Shown: positions 39,053 to 52,500 of the stretch, piece after piece
Position numbering within the stretch: position 1 is the stretch's first letter
Layout: the number at the start of each line of letters is the position of its first letter
Assembly (NCBI GenBank): GCA_000499405.2
Contig: HG738139.1
Span: forward strand, 7,650,616 to 7,714,615
Source: Onchocerca volvulus
Lineage: Eukaryota; Nematoda; Chromadorea; Rhabditida; Onchocercidae
Length of the DNA: 64,000 nt
Direction: 5' to 3'
Notes under the pieces: generated by a model
What the model saw: the letters and a program-made list of their open reading frames with translations, nothing else
The model's database searches: none
Told to the model about the DNA's origin: nothing
Translations under genes and position numbers: made by a program

Positions 39053-41370
39053 GATAAAATTTATGAGAGTCTTAAAATTAGCACCAATCTCTAGACAAAT
39101 CAGAAGTAATCATTTATCTCTAGATAAATCAGGAGTTAGCTTCTAAAAAATCGGAATCCAAAAAAATTGGAACTTATTTTTTGCGATTTTGAAATCCTAG
39201 GAAGATGTTTATATGTAATGAAAGTCATGAAAGTTTGTGAAATGTTAGATGAATAATTATGGACATCCTGAGAGTGCTATCTTAAATCATTGATTTTCAG
39301 ATTAATTTTCCAAGGGGATATTTATTTTGCATATCAGAAGGACTACCGAGTCATGCATTTATAGTTGTACCGCATCCGGCATCATCCTTATGGCAGTTAT
39401 CAAACTATTGATTTTAGTTTATTGTCTATTGATTTTAGTTTACTCATTAAATTGTCTAAACCTATTTCTAATTTATAAGTGTTAATTCACCTTCTGAGCT
39501 CATTCTTCCCCGTCAATAGTTTTTCTAAGCATTGCCAAGTATTATGCATTAAACATGTGAGAAATGAATGAAATTTCATGAAATTTAAAACACCAACCGA
39601 GCTGATTGAAAATGTGAAAACGAAGCAGCGTTTGATGAATAGTTCAATTTTATTGACTGTTTGTGCTCTATGTAGCAACTTCTTTTTTAAACTCTGCTCT
39701 GTAAAAGCTGTTTGGATTTGCTGATGACATCATCTTCAGTCTTTTCAACCTTTAAACTTTGAAGCGTTTAATCGACAGCAAAATCTGGAATACATCAACA
39801 CAAAACTTCTGAAGCATTTGTATTAGAGAAACTATAGGAATAAAAAAAACTCTTTTAACTTTTGCAGTAATCCAACTCAAGTACATCTGCAGAAAAACTT
39901 ATTCTATGCAGTAAATGATGATGACTAATGTTGAGGACGTTAATTTCAGGAATAAGAATTTATGATTAATTCATGATTAAATATCAATCATAATTCATGA
40001 AAAGAGCCTTATCTCTCAAATGTACGCACAACTATTCTACATAGTTTCAAAGAAGTTTAAGATTCTTTTCATTCTTGAACACTTTTAAATTAATTTTTAA
40101 AATTTAATTGGTTAGCACAATTAATTCAATTTACAATTTTAATCACAATGCACATTTCAGTATTGGTCCAAATTGATTTTCTTAACTTAAACCAATTTAT
40201 ATATAGGATGTTTATTATAATATATTACATGTAGATTTCATATGCCAACGTCGTAACATATCTCTCTTTTGTTCACTGGAAAATAAGAAATAATTTTTGT
40301 TTTCGTAAAATTTCCTTCGCTTGTATTAAAAATTGATTCCGCAATAATTCATTAAAAATGTTGTTGACAGGTGTCACAAGCAATTTTTTCCTGTGAGTTG
40401 AGCAATTTCTTATTAATTAATTAACCATAAAGATAGAAAAGCATTCCCCAGAAATGACATACTCATCAGTTTCAATTGATTGCTGTATCGTAGATTTTCG
40501 TCTTTTTTTTTATTATTTTCGATGTTTTCTTTCGTCTCATTTTACTCCGAAAAACTTACGTTTTAAATAAAAATTTATGATAACAGCCAAAAAAAAAAAA
40601 AAAAAGAAAGAAAATAAGAAAGGAATATTTTCATGACGAAGGGAAAAGAACGTTAAGTTAACATTGCGCCTACAAACAAGAAAATCAACTTTTCTTTTTA
40701 TTTCTTGGCAGAATTATTTTCAGATATAAGCAAAAAAACAATGGTTGATAAGAAAGTGTCTAAGATAGATAGGAAAAGCAAAATTTCTGGAAGTAATAAA
40801 TAGTTATGATTGGAATATCCGAGAAGTGATCATCGATGAAAGTTGATTCGAGTCATCCATTTCATCCTTCGAACTAAGCTTTTCTGAACTAAAGATTAGA
40901 AAAGGATGAAAACACAAGTGATTTTCTTAATTAAATTATATAAAGTTAGAAATTTGAGTTTAAATTCAGTCATATTCTTTTCAGATAAGAGAACAAAGAA
41001 TGAAGAAAGACTTTTCTTAGAGTTTAAAAAAAAGTAATTTCTCGCGAGAGAACAATCCATGGTAACAAGATTCATCCAGTACCATTTTTGGCTAATCGTT
41101 AAAAGTAAAATTTTTGCTTTTTTCTTCAGACTGAATTGTCATTCAGCTCGTGATTCAACTAGAAATTTGAATTTTACTAAAAAATTGATCATTCAGAGAA
41201 AGAAAATATAAGTGGGAAAAAGAAAAGAGTGAGACTGTACTATATTAATTGTAGATGTGATATGATCTGATTTCACTTACATAAATCCCAACTAGTTAGA
41301 TTACTTAATTAAAGAATCACTTAATTAAGGATGGAAAAGAATTTTTGTTTTTAAAAGGAACAGTTGGAGG

Positions 41371-41423
<53 letters not shown>

Positions 41424-42497
41424 ATACCTTACAATTAGATAATACAAAGAAAATGATATTTCTTTCTTAAATTCACCCTTGCTACATCAGTTCCTTTTCA
41501 TCTCAAAAATTTCATGAAAATTTTTGAGATAAAAATGATGATATTAGCATAAAATTGCTGGTTGTTGCTGAAAGAATGCATTGTTGAATGTTTGGGGAAC
41601 ATTTTTGTAAAATATGGGAAGTTTCTTCATTTGGGAAATTCATTATAAATAAGTTTGTCGGGATTCTGTGTGAATAATTCATTTCGCTCGAGAATCTTCA
41701 AAAAGTTTACATTCAAGAATTTGACAGTATCTCTAGAGAAATTTATGATCTTCGTAAAAAAATGCTACAAACTGTGATTCAATTCCAGTCATTTTAATAA
41801 AAAAATGTGACATCAGTTAGTTTTTTGTACATTTAGCTTTCAGCACCAACAGTATCCCCGTATCTCAAAGTAGGATCCTTGATTTGCAATCAGATAGAAA
41901 CATGGAATACAGTAGCCAGGATTATGGTATAGTTCTTCTGCTTATTTTAGGATATTAACGAGTACTGTAATTGTTCTTTTTCAATCAATCAAACATCACA
42001 GCCTTCGAATCCATTTAAATGTGAAAGTATGACATTTTTAATCCTATCAAGAATTCTAATTTTAAATTTTGAGATGAAAAAATTAGAATATAGAATTCCC
42101 AGGAATAATTTTTAATACAATTGCACTCCACTGTTACATTTTCAAAAAGGGAAGATGTATGGATTCTTCGTCAAGGATTTTTATTTAAAAGAGCATACAA
42201 CAATTTACAATGAAAAATTTGAGCATTTTTGTGCAATAATAATATTTGTGAAACAAAACATGTTTAAATTACATAAAAAGTTAAAATATTTGAAATTTAA
42301 ATCTCATTAATTTTGCGTACCCATGAGCAAATAACTGATTTTAAATTAATTGAATGAGTCGAGATAAAATGAATAAATTACATTCATGCATAGGTTGAAA
42401 GATTTTTTCACTTGAATCAATTTTTCATTATAAAGACTACTTGAGTACATTTATCGCAGTTCAAGTCGAAATTTGGATAATTTTGTCTACTTCTTCA
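39053..42497. other. intergenic spacer with promoter region of the TTL gene
   Basis: About 3.4 kb with no exon pattern on either strand. It contains the 5' flank of the minus-strand TTL gene, two short direct repeats (a CTCTAGA(C/T)AAATCAG motif at about 39088 and 39119, and CTATTGATTTTAGTTTA twice near 39405-39440), and a GA microsatellite at 41369. Confidence 0.6.
41369..41423. repeat. GA/CT microsatellite
   Basis: About 55 bases of GA dinucleotides, interrupted by a few GAAA variants. Purine-only on the plus strand. Confidence 0.95.
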
Positions 42498-43799
42498 TTA
42501 GTGCTTTCCTTTCGTTCCACTATAAGTTTTACTAATTGCGGATGGAGCTGAAACCAGTTGTTGATTGTTTTCGGGAAGTGGTTGTGATCCTGTCTCAGGA
42601 ACTGGTTGCTGCATTTTCTCAGGAACTGACCGTAGTTCTAGATTTGAGATGTTTGATACTGTCGTACTTCCTATTAATTTTTTCTTCAAAACGGCTTCTG
42701 ACATTCCCTTCCGTCTTCGGAATCGCGGTAAATAAGAGCGATATCTCAGAGCAAAGTATACTGATGCCATTTGCAGGGTCCATGCAAAAAAGCTTGCACA
42801 AGCAACTAATATCCATATCGTCTGCACTGAAAATACATTTTTAGAAAATATATTTTAACTGAAACAGTTTTAAAAGATATTTTCGACTGATTTATCATTC
42901 GATAGCGTTAAACAAGATGTATCATCGATTTGATCCTCTAGTAACTGTATTTGAATCGAATTCCTACTTGGACAAAATCAATTTTGTTTTTTTTTTTTTT
43001 TGACCTGACTTTGCATATAAATAAATGGTCAGCATAATTGACCTTGTGACCTTGTATATTGTCGACTTGAAAGTGCAAATAAATAAGTTTGTGGAAATAC
43101 ACCAACCAAAACAGCAGTTACAGCAACAATGACACGATATTGGGAATGCACAAACTATAATGCAGCGAAGCTTGGCATAACTCGGAACGATTAAAAAATG
43201 TATCATTGCCGAAGAATAATACCTCTTTCAAAATCACTATGATAATCAAAATTTATTTCTGATAAAAAACAAATTTTGATTTTTCTTTATCAAGAAAAAG
43301 AAAGTATTTCGTTCTAAATTGCTGGAGTGCCTGAAGTAGGTTAGTACAAAAATTGAAAATAAATCAGTTAAAATTAATGGTACAAGAGTTTTTCTTGGTA
43401 GAAATGAAGATTAAAAACAAACAAAATTTTTTAAAATGTAGCATTTTTGACTAATTTCATCGTGATTCGTAAAACTTGTCGGACACTTCCTTCATAAATC
43501 TTTTCAACTGCATTTTATTGCCTGAATTTTGCTATTCTCCTTATAAAACTACAAAAACTTTTTTCTTTATAAAATTATTTGAATCAGCTATTTACCTCAG
43601 CAATCATATAGATGTTCAACAAATCCCGCCGTTTAAAAATGATAGCGAGAATGAGTACTGATACGATGGATAATACTACGATTATCTCCAAAATACCGAC
43701 AATAATTGTTGGTAAATGGATAATAAACTTTTGTATTACTAATAAATTTGTACTGATGATTACGACACATCCAGAACAAGATGTTATCAGTGTTTCATA
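42498..43799 (-). CDS. multi-pass membrane protein with about four membrane segments, family not recognised
   Basis: Exons in transcript order: 43799-43596, 43154-43043, 42826-42498; phases 0, then 1, consistent; 214 residues to the stop. Hydrophobic segments: IISTNLLVI region, TIIVGILEIIVVLSIVSV, VIVAVTAVLVGVFPQTYL and IWILVACASFFAWTLQM. Short loops between them carry RR/KR residues. A cytosolic-looking tail of about 75 residues begins RYRSYLPRFRRRKG and repeats a PVPE/PLPE motif. The order resembles small four-pass proteins of the LAPTM/DUF7027 type, but I see no decisive motif, so that is only a suggestion. A likely first exon is listed separately at 45067-45148; its join to 43799 is out of phase, so at least one exon between them is missing from this model. 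Coding status is fairly sure, identity unknown. Confidence 0.62.
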
Positions 43800-45066
43800 C
43801 TGAAATTAATTCAAGATCCTTGTCACTTTTGACCAATTTTAAATAAATCCAAATTAATATCACCAGATTATCATTGAAAAAAGAATCACAATCTTGCCAT
43901 CCAAACTTTCTGCAGTTCAATAATGAACCGAGATTTCTGGTTTCAAGCAAAAAATTTTTTGCAAAATTTTGAGATTCGAACCAAAATTTTAAAATATTGG
44001 TGTAAAAAAATATAAATGTTGATGGTTTGCGATCAAAAATAACGGGTAAAATTTAAATTTTAATAAATTTTATTCTCTTCATTGGGTGTGAAATACTACT
44101 GCATACCATATGCCAATTTTCGCGACTGCATTTTTTCCAAATTTTTAGTGAATTTATCATCTTGATAATGACAACTGAGTTTATTTTACTGCAAATTTTA
44201 TTATATAATAACGTCTCCTTCCCAAAAAATCAGTTTAGAAAAATATTTTGTCCAATACTGGCCTAAAAATATGGTCCCGACCCTTTTTTGTGAAATGGAA
44301 ATTGATAGGCGCCCTTCTTTATTCTTTATTAATTCAAAAAAATCCAACAAATACGCCAAACAAGTTATTGCTTGCACGCAATGCAAAACTGCATTATGTC
44401 CAAAAATACTGATAAAAAAATCTCACTTCTTGTTCCCAATCTGTATAAACTAGTCGATTCTAGAGATTCATAACTTAAATTTCGAGATTTTTTTCCACAT
44501 TAATTTTTCCAAATTGTCATATAAATAACTCCTAATGAGTATAAAAACATTACTTTTGACGGGATCAATTCAAAAAACAAAACTTTTTTCTTTTTAAAAT
44601 GTAAAAAAATGACAATTAAATCTTCATACGTTGCTTGAAATAAGTTTGAAGTGAAAATTTTCTAACTCATTGAACCGAACAGTTAGCCATAGTAAGTTTA
44701 TGGAAGCTAATTTAATTTGAAAACTAACATTAAAGTTGCTATGCAAGTTAAAATGAGCTTATTATAAATCAACAAGTTTATTTGAAATTAACTGAAGTAT
44801 ATATTTAGTTCGGACAAATTTATTATATGTTTTTTAAGATTTGCGGCAAGTTGGAAAATTAAGCAAATAAACTTTTTAAACATTCGTTGGCCTTCCTTCC
44901 ATTTAATTTCTGGTGTGTAAGAAGCAACGTCGAGGGAAATAATCATCTTTTCAAGTAAAACACTTTTCAAAAAGATGTCAAAATTTTTTCAATCACTAAA
45001 TCTTCTAAGCTTTTACAACTTGTCAACTAAAATACGCCAGAAATGTAACTCTATGAAATGACTTAC

Positions 45067-45148
45067 ATGAAACAACAACCACACACTGTGATACTAATTG
45101 CTTCCAATGTAGATAATATTGATGGTTACTGGCATTTATGGATTCCAT
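45067..45148 (-). CDS. candidate first exon of the four-pass membrane protein
   Basis: On the minus strand an ATG at 45148 opens 27 codons (MESINASNHQYYLHWK..., then a Val-rich end) and stops at a perfect donor CAT|GTAAGT. It leaves phase 1, while the next recognised exon (43799) needs phase 0. Either a small exon lies in 43800-45066 or this exon belongs to another transcript. Confidence 0.35.
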
Positions 45149-46510
45149 TTCTTTCAAATTCTGAATTCTGAAAGCATCGAACTTCTGCTATCATAATTAA
45201 AGCAAGATGATGTCCACCCTCACTGCACCGAATTATAGCATAAATCAAATTCAATAAACTAACTTGGAAAGTTTGGATGTTAGCAAAAGTGTGCTATTCA
45301 ATTGAATTCGGATCTTGACAGGAAAACAAACGATTTGCTCATTGGGTACGGTAGTTTGAGACTTTATTATTTGTCGATGGCGGGGAAAAGGTCGGTGAAG
45401 TTTCATGGATGGTTGGGTTCGGGGATCTTCTGGATGTGTGTGGGTGGTTGGTTGAAACTTTCCCATCGCTTTTTCTCTTGCAAGGCAGAATGTTCAAGCA
45501 AGGATCAACCTGGAATAATGCGAATAGTATGATTACCTATGACCTTGTGGATTGGTATTTCTAAATCTCTCTTTCTCTTTCGCTCGAGCTATCAGATGAA
45601 TTGCCAAAGGACTGCTGTCTTTCTTTATTCTTATCAATCTGTCATTTTATTATTTTTATCCTTCCTTCGTATCCTATTCCTCACCCTCCCACCTGCCATC
45701 ATCGGAAATGGTTTTAATAACCATTCAGCGCAACTATCTACCTGCCGTTCTTCCGGCCTCTGTTAATCGCAAATTCAAATGAGTGTAAAAGATTGCTTGG
45801 TCTAAAAATTTGGGTGAGTAAATGAGTGAGAAAGAAAAATGAATTCGAAGAGATGAAGAGAAAAAAATAGGGTAAAGCAGGAGAGAATTCTACTTCTGGG
45901 ACCATATTATTGGCATTCCTCTTGAAATTCTCAAATTCACTCTTATTAAACATCGAGAATATGGAGTTTAAATGTAACTTTAGGAATTTGAAATTTTGGA
46001 TCTATAATATATTCTATACACTGTTACATATTTGTTTAAAAAACACTGTTTCAAAACATCATCAGTATGAAAGGTTTCTTTTGTTCTCAAACATCGTTAA
46101 TAATATTATTTTCATTTTTTCATATAAATGCGACTGCATTATTTTCAGAAAATTGTTTCTGAAGAGTTGGTTTTATTTTCATCGGGAAGATTGACAGACG
46201 GTACATTTTGAGGAAATTTTGGTCTTTAGAGTGACAGGATTGGATTTGCAATCGAAGCTTGTTTAATTACTGAGGTATTATTCCTAAAATAATGCACTTA
46301 TTTTCAGTTTATATCATCCTATGACTATTTTGCAAAAGAAATATTGTAGAAAAGATCCTGGAAAAACTTCCCCGTAAGAATAGACTGCCATGTCATTGGG
46401 ATATTGTTGCGTGTACTTAAGCATTCGTCAAATTAAAAATTGTACCAAGAATATTTTCATAATAATTACTTATCCCTCTTTGCAGTAGATAACAGCGGTT
46501 GGACTGTGAA
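45149..46510. other. divergent intergenic region
   Basis: Lies between the minus-strand membrane-protein gene and the plus-strand IMP gene, so it should hold both promoters. It includes a GC-richer patch at about 45300-45480 with no recognisable protein on either strand. Confidence 0.5.
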
Positions 46511-46511
46511 A

Positions 46512-46520
46512 GCTATTCAG
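46512..46520 (+). promoter_or_regulatory. probable trans-splice acceptor of the IMP gene
   Basis: GCTATTCAG lies 28 bases before the ATG at 46549, with no upstream coding exon seen. Confidence 0.5.
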
Positions 46521-46548
46521 AAAAAGGGAGATATATTTAAAAAAACAA

Positions 46549-49500
46549 ATGGAGCATTTTGCAAATCGATCTGCTCAAGCGCAGCAACATGTCTACACAA
46601 CAACACCCTACAGTCTCTATCCCAGTCAACCACCGTACATTACAGGTTTATTTTAATTTTTTTATTATAATATAATTACATTTAATGAATCATTGCTGAA
46701 AATTAGATTTCATATAGAATATTTAGTTTCGTTTTCGAATTGATCCACCAAACTTTGTTGATCATAATGGTATTTTTAATTAGAAAAAGCGATTTTATAT
46801 CTATGTCCTTTTTTAATGTATTGCTTTGAATCGTATGATCAGGTTTGTGTAAATCTTTGATTGTTTAATATGTCATAAAGTGTATAGGAATGTACCTTGT
46901 TATTGAGGACTGAGATTATGAAAATAGAAATAATAGCAACATTTATATAACAATAAATAAATGTTTTTATTATAAATATGCTTACTTATAGCTCAGTAAT
47001 GCGAACGAAAACTAATCGTTGGAAGTTTTTGAAATCCAAATGTCCATTAAAATGTAAAAATATTAGGATTTAAAAATATGAATATTAGGATTTAAATGAA
47101 ATTATCGCTACAATGGAAATATGAACTTGCTATAGAATATCTGTCAGTAATTGTCACCGAGCATCTTTCAGTCATTATTACCATCAATTTTTTATTATTT
47201 TATTTAATAGCGTATTTAGTGGAAATGATTTTTTGCAAAAAAATTAAAAAAAATATGATAGAAAATCTTTTTATTTTATGCCTAATTAATATCTGAAGGC
47301 TCCATTTTGCATGTTTAGCATTTAATAATTTTCGAAAATAGATATTCCAGAAAAGAGTAGATGGTGTTTCCTGTGGCAAAAATAATAAAATCGCAGTGTG
47401 AAAATCGAACTCATGTCTGAGAAGTGAAAGAAATTGTCGTTCAGGATTAAAAGTCCATTGAATCAATTTCAGACTGATATTTGAAATATAATATAATATT
47501 ATTCTATCTCAAATTTATTTGAAACATCGTATCAAAATAGATATGATACGGTGAAAAAGTAATGTGCATTTGTGTGCATCCGCATAATTCCATTCAATCT
47601 GTAACATTTGGAGATTTTCCATTTTTGTTGCTGTTTTTTTTTTTTTACTTCTACTGGGTTCTGTGCATCGTTTATGGTGTTTCGGTCCGTTGTCTGTTTA
47701 ATTTTTTGTTTTCATTTCACATTATCAGTTAATTTTGAAAATTCTTTGTAAAACTCTTGACATCAATCATCGATCAGTTTTTTTTAGCAGAAGATGCTTA
47801 AAATTCGGATTGATAGTTCCTTATTCTTTTTTACGATTATCTGTTTTCATAAACTTTTTTTTACTAATATTTTGGCTGTTTTTCGGGAATATCTGTTCCG
47901 TTACAACTATTCTGAAGAAAAACTTTTCGTCTCCCAGAATTTATATCAGAATGTTACAGTGTAAAATTAAACTCAACACTGCAAACTAAGTCTGTTTTTA
48001 AGCATCAGTTATTGATGCTACTGTTGGATTTATCTTTATTTCTAATAATTTTTCCTTAAAATGCAAAAATTTATTTACTATCTCAGTAATGAAATGCTTG
48101 TGAAGACTTCCTTCATATCTAGATTGCCTGAAAAGATACGGACATCATAAAAAATGAACCTGTGCATTAAATTCAGGAAACTTCTAAATAGACACCGACT
48201 TATCCAGCATTTATTTATTAATCTAAGCTTTTTTCACTTTATCTCGCAAAAATGATGCAATTTTAATCCTCTTCGGGAAATGATCAGATAACAAACATAT
48301 TTACATTGGTGCAATGAAGATTTAGGTATAACTTTATCTTCTTAACACTATATAGTTAATATTCATGTTTGCAAATGAGAACTTTTTTCTGTATTACCTG
48401 TGCTGCTTGTCCTTGCTGCTTGATCATTTTGTGGCGTGCGATAGAACCAAAAACTTGAAAATTGCTGTCGTGTTATGTCATGTGCCGGCATGAATGAATA
48501 CGACTCTCTTCCTTCTTGTATTGATTGGTTCCTCATTGAGGATAAATAAAATTACTGTCTTTCTCGTTTTGAGCTTCAGTTTTTTTTTTTTTTTTTATGT
48601 TGTTCAGCTGGCATTGATTTTAGTCACTTTTCATTGTTTTGTTTTTTCTTCTTTTTTTTTCCTTGAAATATAGTTTTCATTTAATAGGACTTTCCTGCTA
48701 TATATTTCCATGAGATGAGTGTTTTTTTTTCTTTTTTTTTCGTATGCTCTTTCCTGTTTCTTGCCTCATTTTTGCTTTTCATACTTCTATCATCTTCAAA
48801 AATCAACACTTTTATTTTATGACTAAGAGCAATAGTAGCAACAGTATTAGAATATCTGGTATTATATAAGAGGATTTTTCATTGAAGCTCTTCAATGTAT
48901 CCTTCCATTGAAGCCTTGTTTAATTCAGTCTCTCTGTGCTTTCTTTTAATTTATCATTTATGCAAATGAGTAGGCAAGTTGTTGCCATCGATTCAGGAAA
49001 TAGATTAATTTTTCAAATTTATATTCACATTAAGACCAAGAAAGTTAATTTTATTAGAGGCTGATTAGAGAAGGTGATCACACCAAGATTTTCCTCTATC
49101 TGTTCTAGAGAGTTCGACTTTGACATGAAGTGTGAGAAAATTCGAATTTTTTCTAATTCTTTTAAATACTTTATTATATATTTGTATGATTAAAATGAAG
49201 TCGGGATTAGATCACTGAAATGGTAAACTTGCCATCAAAAAGTGTAATGCTACAGTAGCCTGGGTGATTTTTGCTTTTTTTATTAAAAAAAAAATTACCA
49301 AATTAAATTTTTTATTTGGAAATTGATGTAACAGCTATTTATACCTAATATAATTACAAATTCTAATATAAATTCTTTTTCTGCAATTTCATTCATTTAT
49401 AATTGAATTTATATCACATTTCGCATATCTATGTATTCTTCTGATCCAGAATATTACACAAAACTGAAAAAGATCTAGCAGGATTCTATAAAATTTTCTC

Positions 49501-52500
49501 CACAAAACATGAGAGTTTCATTTTTGTGGCAGAATTGACGACGCCACCATAATAGTTTTAAAGAAGACCGGCAAGTGAAAATCAGGGACTGAAGTGAAAA
49601 TAATCTGACAGATGGTTGCCTGACTCAAGAGATATCAGAAAGGCTGGTGCACATACTGTGTATGCTTCATTTTTAACAAACATACTACATTGTACTTCTC
49701 CAAACTAAATTGTTAGATTTGGTGTTAGAGTTGTTGTTTATGATACTATTTATGTAGTCGGGATATTCTTAAAGTTGACGAAATTCTTATTTTACTTTTT
49801 TTCAGGTTATCAAGCCGTTCCGCAACATCATCATCCCGTAACATTTCAGCAAGGTCCAAGCCACTACTCTCGTTCATCCATTGGTGCTGGCCGTAAGTCT
49901 AAGTTTTTCTGTGTGTGTGCTTTTTTTTTTTTTTTTTTTTTTAGGAATTATTAGTGAACTTCTAATGCTTTTTTTTCATCTTTTTAAAATGTTTCCATCT
50001 CTCAAAAATAAATATACTTAATAAGAGATCTATTCTTCATCACAAAAAAATTTTGAAAATCAGAAAAAAAAGTTTTTTCCTCTTTTTTAATTCTTTTCAA
50101 TTGATTTTTTTTTTATATTGAAAAATATATCTCTCGTTCGTTTTTATCAAATATTGTCAGGATATAGGTTATCATTTTTTGGAAATTATTTATTACTTTT
50201 TTGAATAATTTATTTTAAATGCAGTCTTCTATTCGAAGCAACTATACATTTTTCTTTATAAGAAGAAATGCTTACAGCAATAGCAAATAATGTACAACAA
50301 CGACAAAGTGGTCATGAAGTTGGTGGAAATGGTATAAATCGTGGCACTGGTGTGCATCAAAGTAGTGTACCGTCGGGAAGTATCACGCAACAGGGTATGC
50401 ATCAGTCAGGAACTGTTTCTAGCGATGGATCGCATAGTATTGCTCAAGGCATCGCACCATTGGCAACTTCACTTACATCGCATCATTGTATGCCTTCGTC
50501 TCAGGTTGCTGTTTTTATATCGAAATTCCAAATTCTGTAGTTTTAATTTAGGTTAGAAAATGATTACGAATGAAAAAGATATTAATATATTGAAATGTGT
50601 TTGCAATGCTTATTGCAGTTGATGATCAATAATAGGTGACATCATAGCTTAGAATGTGCTTTCAGTTTAAATTTTACTTGTATGCTGTTGTTCAGCATTC
50701 TTTTATGTTTCTCATTGCGCAACGTACATAGAATGTGGACATGCATTTTCGTAATGGTATTCTCACATCATCAATTAAATCATCCATTTTTTTCTTTTTA
50801 ATTCAACTGTCGCGGAAGTTTTTTAATAATGTCTGTTGCGACAAAGACGAGTCCTGATGAAGAAAGTTTTATTGATAGAAGGAACAGTGATTCTTCATTA
50901 TAAACAATTGGAGAATATGCAAAAAAAAAAAGAAAAAAAATTGATCACTAGGTTATTTTTTCCTTTGTCACTCGTTGAGAAGAACGCTCCCCCTGATTGT
51001 CCGCCTGCTGTGTCGCTTCCGATTTCAGCTGTTACTGTTTGAACTTCAAACAGAACTCCTTCTAAACAGAACTGAGTGTGCTCCAAAATCCGAACTTTTT
51101 ATATTCTGGGGTTCTACTTCTTTCATGATATACAGTTCGTCGCCTCATGATTGGACGACCTCGCTTTATTTAGCTCTTGATCGGAGCATTTTGGCGGAAA
51201 ACATTTTTGTCCTTTTGTTTATTGTTTTGGCGGCAAACGTTTTATTGACCTGTTGGTCCATTTAAAACTATGCGCTTTTTGAACTTCATCACTCCTTAAT
51301 TATATTAATTATAATTTATGGGTTTTTCCGACACTCCCGATCGAAATAAGCGGAGACTTTAATGAATAATTCGTCAAAAATTTGGTAGCACCTCTGATTT
51401 ATAAAGCGATAGGTCCTTTTTGTGCTATTCTTTTGCATTGATTTCTCACACTTCCTTGACCGAATTTTTGAATTCTTACTGCCTTGATTTTTAGAGGATC
51501 CATTTCTGGATAACTTCTTCAGTAGTTTTTGAATTTAGTTGATTCCGAATTATTTCTCCGTTAGATTCTTGGATCCATTTCTGGGCAAACTTCTCAATTA
51601 AACCTGAGTGTAATTAATCCCGAATTGTTTCCTCGTTAATTTTTGTTGGAATTATTTCCGGGCAAACTCAGTTTTGAGTGTAGTTGATCCCGAATTATTC
51701 GTTAACTTTGGGTCCATTTCCGAACAAACTTTCTCAATTAGATTTGAGTGTAGTTAATCTTGAATTATTTTATTTCGCATTGAATGTTCATTTTGATCGA
51801 TGAATGAAGAAAAGGTAACAAAAATTTTTTAATTATGTCTCTTTCACAAAGACAAGTCCTTTTGAAAAGTTTTATTATAGAAGGAACTGTGATTCTTCAT
51901 TACAAAAGATTATTAGAGAACATCCAAGTAAATTGATCACTAGATTATTCTTTCTTTTGTCATTCGTAGAGAAGAACACTGCCCCTTGATTGTCCCCTGC
52001 TTTGTCGCTTCGGATTCAGCTGTGAACTCCAAACAGAACTAAATGTGTTCCAAAATCCGAATCTTTTATATTCTACCGGAGCTCTTCCTTTTCTGATTTA
52101 CATTCTTCGCCTCATGTTTGGTCCACTTCGCTTTGTTGATCGGAGCATTTTGACGGAAAATATGTTTATCGTTTTGTTTATTATTTTGGCAGCAAACATG
52201 TTTACCGACTTTTTGGTCCATCCGAAACTATGCTGCGCTTCTTGAATTATACCATTCCTTGTTTATATCAATTATAATTTTGGTTTTTTCCGACCCTACA
52301 TTCCCTTTTGATATATCTTGGGAATAACCTATCGTATATTTGAATGTAATGATTTAAATTGTAATCAAGCTCAGAAATAACATTTTAATCTGCAGGATAT
52401 GCCATTGCGGATAGTTGTTGATGCAAGATATGTAGGTGCCATCATTGGTCAAGGTGGATCGAACATTCGAGAAATAACGAAAGAATCTAAAGCACGCTGT

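Larger units (their letters stand above)
50808..52295 (+). mobile_element. small non-autonomous LTR-retrotransposon-like element (TRIM-like)
   Basis: Two direct repeats of about 480-530 bp (50808-51333 and 51816-52295) flank only about 480 bp of internal sequence, all within an IMP intron. The left copy begins TGTCG and ends CGACA, the classic inverted termini of an LTR. A purine run (GAATGAAGAAAAGG) stands just before the right copy, where a polypurine tract would be. A TGG-initial stretch (TGGTAGCACCTC at 51383) about 50 bases inside the left copy could be a primer-binding site, though the distance is larger than usual. There is no gag or pol. The copies differ by many substitutions and indels, so the insertion is old. 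I could not find a target-site duplication. Confidence 0.65.

Noticed and set aside
45251..45466. Minus-strand open frame in a GC-richer patch
   Set aside because: Pro/Thr/His-rich with no family resemblance, no splice signals and a competing plus-strand frame.
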